A stretch of 64,000 nt of DNA, taken from Liolophura sinensis (Eukaryota; Mollusca; Polyplacophora; Chitonida; Chitonidae). The notes beneath the pieces are model-generated. The model did no database searches and was not told the DNA's origin. It saw only the letters and a program-made list of their open reading frames with translations. This document shows positions 1 through 12,628 of the stretch, piece by piece. Position numbers and translations under genes: made by a program. Position 1 is the stretch's first letter. Every line of letters begins with the position of its first letter. The DNA lies in NCBI RefSeq assembly GCF_032854445.1, contig NC_088295.1, forward strand, positions 69,841,058-69,905,057, read 5' to 3'.

Positions 1-1881
1 GGCTGGATAATATTGGTGATTAACCTGCCGTCACCACACGTAACCAAATTACCATACAGCGATGTTGCATACTGTGTTGCGTCCATGCCTGTCGTTTGTC
101 AAATATACGCAATGGCCTTAATAATGATATCCGTTTGAATCAATGTGTGGACATCTATCAGAGTATTTAAAGTAAACAGCTGGTCTTTTATCTACAAGTT
201 TGAAAAATATTCATCGTGACATGACCTACTCTTCGTTTCCTCAACGGTGAATGGATCACAAGATGCAGAGGTTTGCAATAACCGACTTTTCCCCACCGTT
301 GAATGGCTACAGACAACAGCCTTCAGTGAGTGTTGATTGGATAAACGAACTATACAGAACTAACGAATAGTCAAAGAACTGGACGGGTGGCGGCGAGGTC
401 GGAGCATTATATATTTAGTTATTTCCTTTTAAACGATCCTTTTAATGGCCAAAACATACTAATTAAGAAACACCAAATTTTACCCAATTTGAACTCATGT
501 CGTTTTGTGGATGACCCGGCAATATGACCTTCCATTCTGACACATTAGTATGGACACCACCATCAATAATTGAACTCTTGTCTGGGAAACTTAAACTTTT
601 CACATCGGGAAAATCTCATTTGCAACTTGTTCAACGTGTTCATCGTTGTTCTCTAAGTTATACGATCATAACATAAAATATTTTACATGTAAGAAAAATC
701 TATAACGACGACTTACCTGTATGACAACACTCGTCCGTGACTAGTTAAAATGTACTGAAATAAAATCAAACTGATTCTCAAAATATGCACTAACAGTCAC
801 CTAAACCATTACTTATCTATTGAGGGCCTTATTCGCCTGGTGACAATCCTTTTAGAGGTGACCCCGCTGTGAGCAGAGCAGACGTGTGAGATTAGCATTA
901 AATGTGAGGGAGAGGTCAGCCAGAACGATACGGAGAAGGGAAGTAAAAATGTGCGGGTAACAGCTGATATAAAGCAGAAGGGTATTTTATAATTCAATAC
1001 CCCCGAAAGCATCTTCGGGGACTGCCCACACTAGTCAATATGCATGATGCATCATCTGGGGCGACCAGTGCTCACAATCCTAGTCCCATCAACCTACTTC
1101 AAAATGATAAACAAACTGACTGACTATAGCCACTAAAACAACTGAGGAAAGCCGAGAAATCAACCTAGGTCCAAGGAGAAATTTCTTAACAAGGTAACCC
1201 ATGTAAATATTGTAATACTCACGGGATGGCTAGTTTGGGGGAAAGGTAGGGAACATTGCGAAAAACGGAAATTTGACAAATCATGTGATATCGGCTTGAA
1301 TTGTAGTTCTAACTGAAACAGCGTACAGCATGTACAAGGCCAACTCGATATAAACTGCGTACAATTTCTGTATTTATTGCAATGCTGATTAACACCGTTT
1401 ACAGTTAAATAATCCGTGCATGTTAATGTCTTGCTTGATCATAATGTTATTTAAAATAAAGCTACCTTCTTTAATGCACCGCTTCGGTGGCCTAATGATT
1501 AGAAAATATACTTTAAATTAGTTTAAAAATCCAAATATCCAAGAATTTTAAGGGTACGTCTTAAATTATATTGTCTTATAATGCACCTTTTTTCGATATC
1601 CTACAATCCTTGTTATATTTGTGAACTTGGCACTTGAAGACGGCGAGCCATTTGGTGTTGAATTCAAGACATCTGAAGACAAATGGTGTGAAATATTACC
1701 ATCCTACATAAAAAGAAAGTGCATCCACCAAATGGAGCATTATTTCAGCTAACACTCAGAAATTGAAAAGAACTCATTATGTTTCATTTTGTGACCATTA
1801 TCTTTCACATCGTCGAGGTAAGGGAAAACTTAATATGCCATTCATATACCTAATTTTTGACATCGTGCTTCATTCTTCAGC
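1..1881. other. Unassigned AT-rich sequence
   Basis: I see no convincing exon here. The longest frames are about 60-100 codons with no recognisable motif. At 1479-1502 there is a short stretch (CGGTGGCCTAATGATTAGA) matching the tRNA-like head of the SINE family seen complete at 53945-54281, probably a relic. The last 12 bases (1870-1881) are the left target-site duplication of the SINE that follows. Confidence 0.5.
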
Positions 1882-2242
1882 GACCGGCCCGGATAGCACA
1901 GTTGGTAGAGTGTCCGCTTCGGGACCGGTAGATCCAGGATCAATCCTTGATCGAGTCACACCTAAGACTTTAAAAGAGGAAGTTGTAACTTCCTCGCTTG
2001 GCGTTCAGCATGAAGGGGATAACTGGTTGACCCGTATCAGTATAATGGCTCGGGCGGGGGCGGCTTGCTTGCTCGGTAAGTAGTCTCAGTGAGGCAGCAC
2101 TAAATAAAAGAGCGGTGGAAATCCGTCCTGCAACAAGGAGGCACATTACACGTACATGCACCCTAATGATTCCTTCGTCGTCATATGACTGAAAAATGGT
2201 TGAGTACGACGTTAAACCCCAAGCACTCACTCACTCACTCAC
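1882..2242 (+). mobile_element. tRNA-derived SINE, family S2, full length with exact target-site duplication
   Basis: This is a complete SINE. The head resembles a tRNA gene with an A box (TAGCACAGTTGG) and a B-box-like GGATCAATCC about 40 bases later, so it should carry an internal RNA polymerase III promoter. A body of about 280 bases follows, then the 3' end GACGTTAAACCCCAAGC and a simple (ACTC)n tail. The 12-bp sequence TCATTCTTCAGC stands immediately left (1870-1881) and right (2243-2254) of the element, an exact target-site duplication. Together with the simple-repeat tail this fits LINE-type target-primed reverse transcription. The reading frames across it are by-products of the repeat. 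Other copies lie at 17861-18192 and 54845-55018. Confidence 0.93.
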
Positions 2243-2254
2243 TCATTCTTCAGC

Positions 2255-4602
2255 TGACTTTTATTGATTATTTCATCATCGGCGGCCAAATGACACATCG
2301 GAATCTGCCCAGCAGAACAAACTCGGGTAATCCACATGGCTCTAACGGTGTGATTTGACCTGACAATGCATCGTTGCTGTGGGTACTTTTTTAATTCTGT
2401 ACTTTGGTTATTAGTCATGTTCTCGCATTGACTGCTGTAATATAGCCATGGAATATTCAAACAAAAAAAACACAGAGTTTGTAGAGTTTGCGTAGGCTGA
2501 GTTTTATGCAGATAGAGAGAGCCTTCGAATGTCAATCAATAGTTTTGTGATTTCAAATTAATCTTCCACTTAGTATTATTCATATTTCAGCATATCAGCA
2601 ACAGCCGATCTCTTCTGAGTGATTCTCAACTTACAGATGGATAATCCACGTCATTTGCCACTTAAAATGACTTAATTATAGGAAGACACGCCTGACCCTT
2701 AAGCCACTGCTGTCTCCAGTGTCTTAAAGCTCTTCTTTTGACGTAGCTAATATTTATGTCAATACCCTAAAAACATTTTAGGCAAACAATGACCTGATTG
2801 TCACCACATATCTACCAATAAGCAGTCATATACATGTATAATACGAGCAAACTTAAAAGACGTAGACCAGAGGTGGATAACAAATTTTCCTCCCATCATC
2901 GTACTTATGACAAGCATATTTAAGCCTTCCGTATGGCAACAATCTACCAAAGAATTAGACCCGATATTCCCGCTGACAGGTTAATGACCTCTGAAAACTA
3001 CTCAATTAATCCAGTGCGCCATAACATCTGACAAAAGAAGACACATTATGTCGTTTACAAAGTTCCTATCCAGCAACAGCCACAAATACAGAAAGTCAAT
3101 ATGAAGATATGTCTTTGTCTAATCTCTGTCTTCACCGAATGTCTGTCAGTGTGTAAAATTTTCTTTGCACATACTCATAGTGTGTTATATCCAAATAATT
3201 TTCGAATGAAATTACATTTCAGTTTAAGTATCTTAGGTATTCACTCCACTACACCTTAAATTCTTTCCTACTCCTGCAAAATGTCCTCTGACATACCCAT
3301 GAGCTGGAAGACTTCAAAAGTTTCTTGTATGAACCATAAAATGAAAAAAGTACATTTCTACAAAAAATTGCACATATCTATCCATTCATAACGAAATGGG
3401 GAAAAATAGCATCATTCGAAAAAACACCTAAGATAACATTGTGTCAAGATTGCTTATTTACTGATCTGCGGCGTGCGTCTTTACTTGACTCGTAGGGAGT
3501 GTGTAATTCAGTCTACAATTAGATCCAATCTGTATAAACCATCGATGTTAGCATAAAAATAATTAACAAAAAGACTGCATCACTCAAAAGAAGAACAAAA
3601 AATGACACAAAACAAATTAGTTGGAAAAAGAATATAAATGTAATTTTGTAATGGCATACGCTGTTATTTTTATTTTACTTTCAATTTAGTAACCATTGCT
3701 TAACACGTTGGCACTATAATTGCATACCTTATTTATACAGTTCTTTATAGCCAATACGTCGCTTTGCGGAATTAAATTCATTTGTTTTAATTGTGTCGTT
3801 CAATGTCCTCTCATTACAATGCTCCATTATCATCATTTATACCAAACCTCTATTTATCAAGGAGCAAAAGCCCATCGAAAATTCCGCGTGACTGACACCT
3901 TCTGATTTCTGGCCGCACATACAACTCTGATAGCGAGTGTCAATCTTGTATTTTGAGTGGTGTGTCTCTATGAGCATAATTTTCTATAGCCGGCAACAAA
4001 ATAAATGGTGGGTCTAATTGAAACGGCATCCAGCATGTACAAAGTAAGCTCTAGGGCGACATAGACCATTTACAGTGTGCTCGTGTGCTAAGGGAATAGA
4101 GTAAAACCCAGAGCGCGACTCAATCTTGTTAATTTATCTCACTTTTTTTCTAGCTGTTCATGTGAATGCTTAAACAGTACCAAAGTCCACGCTCCCTAGC
4201 GCCATGGTTTCAGCAGAATTAGGTAGAAAAAATACACTGATGTTATTTACAATTTACTATACCTCACCTGTCTAAAATGACCCAAAATACTGTGTTGTCA
4301 TCACCCATAAATATCATGTAGCAGGAATTTATCCTTTACCAGTTTTAGTAACGTGTCAGTTGTAATTTTATGTCGTTAATTCCATAGTCGTGGGTGGTTT
4401 AACATATTTCAATTTCTTTGGAGTATAGAGAGTTAGGAATCTGTTGTTTGACAAAACGAGCGAGGCGAGTTAAATGGGTAGGAGTGTAGCAACGCAAGAC
4501 ATTGCTGACGTGTGTACTTGTATCTTGAGACTAATCTTAACATGGTCGCTGTCCAAAGGTCAGTTTACTGGGTCAGGGTTGACATTTAAGGAAGCTTTGT
4601 GT
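2255..4602. other. Unassigned AT-rich sequence
   Basis: No gene, SINE or tandem repeat is recognised. Frames up to about 100 codons occur on both strands but are rich in rare residues and lack any motif. I treat them as chance. Confidence 0.45.

Positions 4603-4627
<25 letters not shown>
4603..4627. repeat. (TA)12 microsatellite
   Basis: An uninterrupted run of about twelve TA dinucleotides. It is likely length-polymorphic. A chance frame on the plus strand translates it as a run of Tyr-Ile. Confidence 0.95.
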
Positions 4628-4634
<7 letters not shown>

Positions 4635-5408
4635 TTTTCAGGAGAAAACTGATTTTGGATGTTCTCAGTGTCGCATGGAAAACCAATTATTTCCCCTTGG
4701 TTTAAACATGTTCACGGATTCAGCATTGCTAAAATGGCGTAAACATCCACGAACTGTGTTCAATGCTTGCTGACACAGCGCTATTTGATCGATTGGTAAG
4801 CTCACGCTGCCATGTTGCGTCTCAAACTGTCCTCTGACAATGTCTGATAAAGCGAAATTGTCCAATGCCTTTTCAAAAACAACGGTGGAGTAAAACCAAC
4901 TCTTTAGCAAAAGAGAGCACTTTTCATTTTACACATAGAAGCTTCTATATGACGACATGATTTAACCGTTGGTCCGCTGTAACTATGAGGGACCCCAGCT
5001 CTAGCCGTTTAGGGAAGCGACCTTAAATCAATAATATTGTTAGTTACCTTGCTAAGGCCGGTGGTTTACTCCTGGGTTACTCCTGGTTACCAAGCCATAA
5101 ACTTGGCCTTTGACATATATTAAAAAACGTTCTTGAGCTCGGCTTTACTCCGACATTCGTTTACTACCCGTAAACGCAAAACAACCTAGAACACCACTTT
5201 CCGTAGGAATATGTATTAAACACTGAAGTACAAACACCAATCAGTTAATCGTTTTACCGTACATTTATTTTTAACCCCGACAACAGATACACTAAGCCTT
5301 ATTTCTGTATATACTTCTTTGTAAGGATTTTTGTAAGCAAGTGGTATCCGTAGACGATGATTACCATTTCGGCACATGTGTTTTACACTTCTGCTTTTTA
5401 TACCACAG

Positions 5409-5511
5409 AGGAGATCGATACGCCCTCAACACGACGGTGTGGCTGCATCAAAGACTACTAAGAGACTATTCCAACAGAGATATGGCGCCTGCTCCAAACT
5501 TGCTGTTAAAA
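5409..5511 (+). CDS. Weak candidate internal exon, identity unknown
   Basis: A T-rich tract ending in TACCACAG at 5401-5408 looks like a 3' splice acceptor. It is followed by an open stretch with about 50% G/C at third codon positions in an AT-rich region. A possible donor GT lies at 5512-5513 (AAA|GTTAAT, weak). The peptide includes RYALNTTVWLHQRLLRDYSN. The 'TTVWLHQ' stretch faintly recalls the TTxxWLxQ segment of Cys-loop receptor ligand-binding domains, but too little is present to claim membership. No partner exon was recognised within several kilobases. It may equally be a chance frame. Confidence 0.2.
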
Positions 5512-8500
5512 GTTAATGGAATCAGTTGAGTTGGAAATAACAACATACGGGTACATGACCCCATACACTATCCCTGTACACTCACAATCTCTGCCGCTTG
5601 CAGGAGTAACTTTGTTATTCTTCAATCTAGTATCCTTGTGGGTTTGATGACATGGCAGATGAGATAAATTACGAGCCTAATGCGTGGGGATTAAAGTCCG
5701 CATTATGTCAGCCTCACAGGAGTTCACAGCTCTGCAGATATCTCTTTAGAAGCTCTTCGTGCAGTAATAAACATCTCTCCTCAAATAACCCGCCTTGGTG
5801 CGTTTTCCTGTAGATATCCTCGAGCTACTGCACTGCTCCTCTACCCAACCTGACCACCTCCGAATGTAACAATTTACAGTGTTGTGAAGTTCACAAGCAT
5901 TTTTATTGCCAGTGAGGGCCTAAATTGAAGTTTCCATGGTAAAAAAAAGTTTCCAATTTTTAAATATTGACTCTGCACCAAAATATACATAAAAATGACA
6001 TATTTGAGTCTAAAACATGCTTAATAAAGAATAATGAAGAATATAGATTGGACCTCTCTAATATCCGTTTAAATATCTGCTGTTCGGCCACGAATAGGGT
6101 GGAGGATGCAGAGGAAATATCGACTCGGCGAAAGAAGTTTTCATGACCGGTCATATATATTATATCATTCACTGCCGACATATTTCGGAATACAGTAAAC
6201 ACCAGACCCTATAGTCTGCAAAACAATGACCACCAAACATTTTGGGTCACTCGCCTGATCCTTAAGTCATTGTTGCCTACAGCATCTCCGGTGTAAATGA
6301 CACATTTTATACTTATCTTGCTTCCCCAAATACATTTTTCCAAATTCGTGCTGGAGGCAATCAATGATCGGATATAGTCAATAGATATCTACCAAAAAGC
6401 ACTCGAATTTTGTTCACATTAGCCTGTGTCTGATGCTATTCAGCTCAACAAATTACACTTGTATATTCAAACCCTTCTACATACTTAGCCTGTGGACACC
6501 TTCTTAAGGACGCTACAGAAATGCATAATGATAAGAGCACGATGAGAGCTAAGATCTGATTAGAAATTTTATTTGAAAACAAGAAGATCAAAGAAAAATA
6601 TTTATGCCTCCCACATTATGTTGTGAAAAGGTAACAGTCTCTGTGGACCGATAATTAGATCCTCTGGGTTTGTGGCGCCAGCTATAGCCGGTGTTTTCTT
6701 CCACGGTAATGGAATCTGTGGGGGCCAAACGAATAACCTTTAGCTATATAGCTTGGAGCGCTTATCACACAAGAACAAATTCTGGTACATACCCAGCTGG
6801 TCGTGTTTGCGTTCAATCTTGTAGTTCTGTTCACTGACAGTGACGCATAAGAGATAATCTTCCGGTCTATTTCACGAGCAATCGGGTTGTAAGCCCTGCC
6901 GTTGGGAGAACCATTAAGATGGTCTTCTCAGTGGTTATTTTACATTTTCATTACTGTTTATTTGGAAAATGAATCAGTTCGGCATAAAATATGGATGTCG
7001 TGGAGTCAAGGGTTAAGTTCCAGTTACTATTATTTTGTATTCTGTTTAGTCACACAGCACAAACTGGCTCAGTTCTGGACCCGTGTTTATCCTTAAGACT
7101 AAAGACTTAAAAGTTCAAACACAGCTACAATGAAAATGCTTCACACTAAAGTAGACTGTTTCAGTAATGACACGACCCTGTAGATACATCAATGGAAGTC
7201 ATCCCCAATAAATTACATTTTCTTCTGAGCCATGGTTTACTCTGCCGTGTCATGATATCATGGAGATCCGAATGTGTCGCACACAGGAACTGTAATGTGT
7301 TTGTATCTTGTGTGAATGACTGATTATTTCTTTACCCTTTGCGTATTTAAGCCACAAATTAAAGTGGTTTTCACTTTGTTCAACTTAGTCTTTTGAGGTG
7401 ATCACTTGGCATTCTGTAAAGTAAAGGTGACCAAAATCAGAAATTGTTCAAGTTCATTTTGATTAGACTCCATACTTAAATGCAAAAAACACCAATTTAA
7501 AAATGAAGTATATATCAGACGACAGCCTACTTAACACTGTCATTGGAAACAGATTTATTTTTATTTTTATTTGTTTCGCCACAAATTGTTATCAACCCTA
7601 TTTTGCCTCAAAATGACCCTTCCCCCAATAATGTGCACGGCGTGATTTTTAAAACGTCGACGTCTAGTGTGAAATAAATTTATTCGGTACACCGCATTCT
7701 TCTCACTACAGCCACATCCCATGTTGTTTTGAACTCCTGTCAGTGTCAGTAACTAAGGTGAAATCTGATTGGACCTTTCAACCATACATATATGTGAAGG
7801 AAAATTCAGGCCTTTGAAGAGTTAATATGGCTCAGTAAATATGGCTCAGCAAAGTACATGATGTCGGACATCGCTAGCTTGATTATATCAAGATGCCAAA
7901 ACTAGCTATGCAAAACTTCTAGATGTCTCTAAACAAGCTGTAGGGGCGAGGTCATTATTCGAATTGCAGACATTTAAATTTTCACTGCGGTACATAAAGT
8001 GTCCCTTACAAACCCTTGGTAAATTTGCATATGGGGATTCAATCAAAATGACATGTTTTAGCTTTGCTTAAAGAGGACGAATGTCCCTTAGATCCGTGCC
8101 AACCCTGCTGATGACCAGTTCCATGCAAACTAGGAACAGCAGGAAATTCATCACAATTGTTTTGTTTACTTTAGATGATTGCAATAAAAGTTGATTGATA
8201 CTTCCACTTACATTTACACAGAAAAGGCGTCCTGAAGGGGCAACTGTTAGTTGTAACTTTATCTCACCGTCTAAGGCTTCGTCATAAAACACAACACAAA
8301 TCTCTCAAAGAAATAACCCAGACTGTTTATTTATGCGAACTTTATCCGCCCGTTTCGCACATTGTGTAGGTCGGGCTGATGAATGTGGCATCTTATCGTC
8401 TCAACCATTTTATAATACGACCAGTGGAAACTATCCGCGCATTTTTTCCTACCAGCGGGGGAATAGTTTAGCCGACGTATTATATGGGAGAAGAGCAAAG

Positions 8501-8928
8501 GTCTCTTATACAGATTACTGTATCGACCTGCACCACGCTGGTCTATCAGGTCAGCGTCTAGATTGCTGACCGCTTATGTTACAGACCCGCGTCTTCTGTT
8601 TGTTCTGCGACACCCCCCTAGGTGCTTAAACGAGGCAGACTGTTTTGATCTGTAGCTTGTTTATTCAGAAAAAGATTATCTCTTTGGGTAAGTGGACGGA
8701 TATTCGGCAAAACAAAATGGTATTTCCAGTGCCTAAATCAGCAAAAGAGTTCAGAAAGTTAAGATATAGATTGTAAAACTGCTGTATGGCGGTAGTATTG
8801 CGACCACAGCATAGGTACCATTCAGGGTCCTTGAGGAGTCGCGGTCTAGAGTCTAGGTTGTATTACCTGTGATTGATATGAAAACAGACATGATTTCGTA
8901 GATCAGGAAAGTCACAGTCTATCAAGTC
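5512..8928. other. Unassigned sequence, no recognisable gene
   Basis: Mixed AT-rich DNA. A segment around 5640-5720 is less AT-rich and free of repeats, and could be a conserved non-coding element, but nothing in the window tests this. A 78-codon frame at 8333-8569 has no recognisable motif. Confidence 0.4.
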
Positions 8929-9249
8929 CTACAGGAGTTCCTGTAATTGAGGATTGGATGCATCCAGTTTCCGGATAATGGGTTTTTTTAATGTTAAATA
9001 GTTGTAAATGTTAAGTACCGTATCCGTTGCATATCTGTCCTGTGAAACTTCCGGGTCTCTAAGGACTCCCACAGAACTATTGTCCACATGCGCCGCTGTA
9101 CGTTCTACCAGGATATTCCCCAAATCATTCTCCAGGAACGTCGTGTAAAACGATTTGTTCAATGTCCTGGCAGTAGAGAATAGCGAGTGGTATCGAGTCT
9201 GACAGCACCACTTGCCGTTCAGAGAGACACAATGTGCCCTACAATGCAA
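8929..9249 (-). CDS. Candidate exon or gene fragment, unknown 106-residue open frame
   Basis: The minus-strand frame encodes 106 residues with a protein-like composition. About 49% of third codon positions are G or C by my hand count, higher than the surrounding AT-rich DNA. Residues include a Cys/Trp-containing start (NGKWCCQTRYHSLFSTARTL) and a leucine-rich end (KLDASNPQLQELL) followed by a TAG stop. I do not recognise the family. The start codon is uncertain: the frame may enter through a splice acceptor upstream, but no strong polypyrimidine tract is evident. It could be the last exon of a gene on the minus strand, an old pseudogene fragment, or a chance frame. Confidence 0.35.
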   Translation of the reverse strand: MHCRAHCVSLNGKWCCQTRYHSLFSTARTLNKSFYTTFLENDLGNILVERTAAHVDNSSVGVLRDPEVSQDRYATDTVLNIYNYLTLKKPIIRKLDASNPQLQELL

Positions 9250-9462
9250 CCGTTAATGTCATTTTTTTGATGTCCATTTCATTTTCTCTCCTCCTCTCTC
9301 TACATCTTATACTGGGTGCAATCTGTATCCAGATTGTTCATTGTTCACTGTCCGTGTTTGTCTTTTGTCTCTTTTGCATCCTGATATTACCACTTTAAGT
9401 GTTAACCCATCTGTTTCGCTAATGTCTCAACTATTTAATCATTGTTGACGGTCGAATTTACC

Positions 9463-9727
9463 TTATTTATTTATTTGATTGGTGTTTTATGCCGTACTCA
9501 AGAATATTTCACTTATACGACGGCGGCCACCATTATGGTGGGACGAAACCGGGCAGGGCTCGGTAGAAACCCACGACCATCCGCAGGTTGCTGGAAGACC
9601 TTCCCACATACGACCGGAGAGGAAGCCAGCATGACCTGAGCCTGAACTCACAGCGACCGCATTGATGAGAGGCTTCTGGGTCATTACGCTGCGCTAGCGC
9701 GCTAACCAACTGAGCCACGGAGGCCCC
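9463..9727 (-). mobile_element. tRNA-derived SINE, family S1, full length
   Basis: Read on the minus strand, it starts GGGGCCTCCGTGGCTCAGTT with an A box and a B-box-like GAGTTCAGG, then the family body. It ends in TACGGCATAAAACACCAATC and (AAAT)n. The flanks GAATTTACCT (left) and GAAATTATCT (right) look like an aged target-site duplication with two mismatches. By memory the family resembles the widespread molluscan V-SINE-type elements (RUDI-like); I have not verified the name. Other copies lie at 11093, 20259, 50772, 53621, 55335, 59270 and 63485, with fragments at 12588, 28361 and 62624. Confidence 0.93.
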
Positions 9728-10269
9728 AGAAATTATCTTAGTTTCTTGTCTGATGATTGTGCGTCATGTTTTGCAAGGCAGTTGACGGTGTGGGAGTTAG
9801 GGCAGATTTAGAATGGTATCTGGCCCCAGGAACGTGTCACCTACGTAACTTGTGTAAATAACTTAGAGGAAATCTACGGCACTAGCATGATTATAACACT
9901 TGTAGAAATTCGTAAAAAAATGAATCTGCCATAGAAACCAGTCTCTATCGGAACCCAACATACACAAAGTTTATGCTACTAACATAACTTACCAACAAAA
10001 AATCAATTTTCTCCATTCGGTACTTTACACAGCCAAGTATATCTGCAGTTCCTTCTTGAATTATCACGATGAAGTTATCATTGGTTCCTGTTACGCGGCC
10101 AAATTCTTGAATACTTGAATGACGGGACGATCAAACAATTTGTATTAGAGGGGTTCACTATGAAGCATTCCAAGCCGACATCATTTTTAAAATCAACCTT
10201 ATTTGTAAAAATATCTGTGATAATGTCTCATTTTCCCACTTAAAGACAAAGGGATGTGCCTTTGGGCAG
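9728..10269. other. Unassigned sequence between SINE and dispersed repeat
   Basis: No gene or repeat is recognised. Confidence 0.45.
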
Positions 10270-11600
10270 CAGTGTCATTTACGGAATTAAAGTGAAAGAC
10301 AGCACCCGACTAATGTTTATGTCTACTGAAAGGCCACCATTCAAAGTATCTTAAACCGACATTAAATATTTTTTTAGAGTTTTTTCAACCCAGTAATAGT
10401 GTAGTGAAACTTCGTCTTGACACAGCTTCAGGGCATCTCCATTATCGGCAGCAAGGTGGCATCACGTTTACTCTAGGTCGCTAACGTCGAAGTTATTTTC
10501 CGTATTACAGTCGAAGCATAAGCCTATGGCGAAAAAATTTGTGGACTTCGGCGATGAAGGTCCAAGTGATAAATAGGTTTCTCGGAAATTGGACATACTG
10601 GAAGGATATTACTTCCATTGCTGGAACTGTTGATACAGTAAGCCTGCTATATCATTTACAGTTTAAGCAGCCTGCAGATGCACGGCGGGGGTATTCCTGG
10701 TTCAGGTCGTAGCCTCTGGAGGAATTGTGTTAATAATTTTGACCCCTATTAAATATTTACAAAGTTACAAAAGGACTGTGGTACAACTAGATTCATGCTC
10801 AATTCTGAAGCAAAAGGAACTAAATGTAAGCACCACTGAGCCTGATGTAAGCATTCGACTGTCACTAGGCTTCAGTTTTGTGGGGGTTGCTTATGATGAG
10901 AACAATACTGTATGGAAAAAAAAACAAATAAAATCATCACAAAGGAGCAAAATTTTAATTCTCCAATTCTCATAAACTTAGAGAAAAAATATTATATATT
11001 TATTAAGACTTAATTGATTATAAGTATCCCGTAAGATACCGTCTTCTTATTCCCATCAACCTTCGGCATCCCTTATGAATTTTTTTAATGACTTTATTTA
11101 TTTGATTGGTGTTTTACGCCATACTCAAGAATATTTCACTTATACGACGGCGGTCAGCATTATGGTGGAAGCAAACCGGGCAGAGCCCGGTGGAAACCCA
11201 TGACCATCCTCAGGTTGGTGGTAGACCTTTCCACATAAGACCGGAGAGGAAGCCAGCATGAGCTGGACTTGAACTCACAGCGACCGCATTGGTGAGAGGC
11301 TCCTGGGTCATTACGATGCGCTCGCGCTCTAACCAACTGAGCCACGGAGGCCCCTACTGACTTTGATAATTGTTATGTAGAAACTGCTGACCAAACGGTA
11401 AAGTGAACGACAAAAAAATGTATTTGTAACATTTAACATAAAGTTCTCAAGATGCCTCGGTTCACACCAGCCATTTGTGCAGTATTGACATTTTGTTCTA
11501 CATGTTATTCGGTGAAATCTCATTAAAATAATAAAGTGTGGTACTTTTTAGACAGCTTGAAAATCCTGCTTTCAGTTGAAATATGCCAAGCGCTGTCTTG
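10270..11600 (+). repeat. Dispersed repeat DR1, copy 1 (interrupted by a SINE)
   Basis: This segment aligns in order with 55890-57260. Shared landmarks are the AAAGTATCTTAAAC region (about 10340 and 55960), a GACTTCGGCGATGAAGG-type stretch (about 10540), a segment around TAGATTCATGCTCAATTCTG (about 10790 and 56400) and CACACCAGCCATTTGTGCA (about 11465 and 57105). A related frame is open in both copies around 10727-10975 and 56323-56571. However, differences between the copies fall on all three codon positions, so I see no sign of coding selection. A family S1 SINE sits inside this copy at 11093-11354 and is absent from the other. The repeat type is unknown. Confidence 0.8.
11093..11354 (-). 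mobile_element. tRNA-derived SINE, family S1, full length
   Basis: This is a complete family S1 copy on the minus strand, with the tRNA-like head at its right end and (AAAT)n at its left end. A short TGACTTT is found on both sides (left flank about 11089, right flank about 11357), consistent with a target-site duplication. It is nested in dispersed repeat DR1 and is missing from the other DR1 copy, so it inserted after that repeat spread. Confidence 0.93.
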
Positions 11601-12006
11601 TCCTTTAAATCTGGAGAATGTCCGGAGGCTATATTGACAAAATTTTTATGTAAGGATGAAAGAAGGCATGACCATGATATATCTAATGATAAAAAAAACT
11701 TCCGCTGTAGGAAACTATTGCTTGCGCACAGACCAATCCTCAAACAAAATAGTGCTAAATGCATTCGTACATAGCAAGATTGAACTTGAGGTCAGAATAC
11801 ATCGCACACATGAACTTTCCTCAAACAACATGATGTCTTTGACACCTTCCTATTTGTTGAATGTTTTAATCATTCAGTGAGGAGATTGGATACATGTGTA
11901 TACAGCAGTATATCAGATATGTAATCGTTCTGTGTATGGGTTTGTCCGTATTGTATACGTTGTGGTGTTTCTGTTAGCTTTGGGACTAAATTGTAGGGAA
12001 ATCATC
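11601..12006. other. Unassigned AT-rich sequence
   Basis: Two overlapping plus-strand frames of 63-74 codons occur, without recognisable motif. Nothing else is seen. Confidence 0.4.
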
Positions 12007-12200
12007 CCTTGCCTCGAGGTGTTTTTGTATGCGTGACCAAAAGTACAAGAACAGTCCACATACACGTGTAATTGCGCCATGCAAGGTTGCCCTCATTGTA
12101 TGCCTCGATGTGTTTTTTGTCTACAGACATGTGTAATTGTGCCATGTAGGGTTTCCCTTCGTGTATGCCTGGAGGGGTTTTTGCATGTGTAACCCAAAGG
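12007..12200. repeat. Degenerate tandem repeat, about 2.5 units of 65-80 bp
   Basis: Each unit contains a TATGCCT(C/G)GA(G/T)G(T/G)GTTTTT-type stretch and an ACACGTGTAATTGCGCCATG-like stretch. Units begin near 12007, 12090 and 12157. The copies have diverged, so this is not a recent expansion. Confidence 0.7.
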
Positions 12201-12587
12201 TGTTGTTGCACACTTGGGGCACCACACCATTATCACAAAAAGTTGCCACATTACATGTTAACGGAAGTGTCCCCGAGAGCTTAAAATTTATTTTATTTTA
12301 ATAAAAGAGCTTTATCTCTGTAGCAATAAACATTCCTTTTCCCATTTATTGTGGGCATAAAAAATCATCAATGGACTCATGACTTGGGTTCCGTTCTGGG
12401 GCTCACCGCTTATCTCAAAAAGATAAAACTTTTTCCCATCCAACATGATTTATTTGTATGACGTATCAGGGTAGTGAGTATACAATTACGATAGATCTAC
12501 TAACATTTGTATAACACAATACACCTTATTTATGGATGGTAAAACGGATGATTCTAGACTTCAGATCTCCTCCCACTACATAGTTGG
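12201..12587. other. Unassigned AT-rich sequence
   Basis: No gene or repeat is recognised. Confidence 0.4.
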
Positions 12588-12628
12588 CCGCCGTTGTATG
12601 AATGAAATATTCTTGAGCACGCGTTACA
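12588..12628 (+). mobile_element. 3' fragment of family S1 SINE
   Basis: About 40 bases match the SINE 3' region (GGCCGCCGTTGTATGAATGA, then AATATTCTTGAGCACGCGTT). Head, body and tail are missing. Confidence 0.7.

Noticed and set aside
8370-8420. Hammerhead ribozyme, because of CTGATGA (also near 14267, 47985 and 52350)
   Set aside because: No matching GAAAC and cleavage-site segments with proper stems were found around any of these.
9487-9718. Repeated minus-strand frames of 60-65 codons (also at 11160, 20305 and 63513)
   Set aside because: They are the same translation of the S1 SINE in different places, not a gene family.
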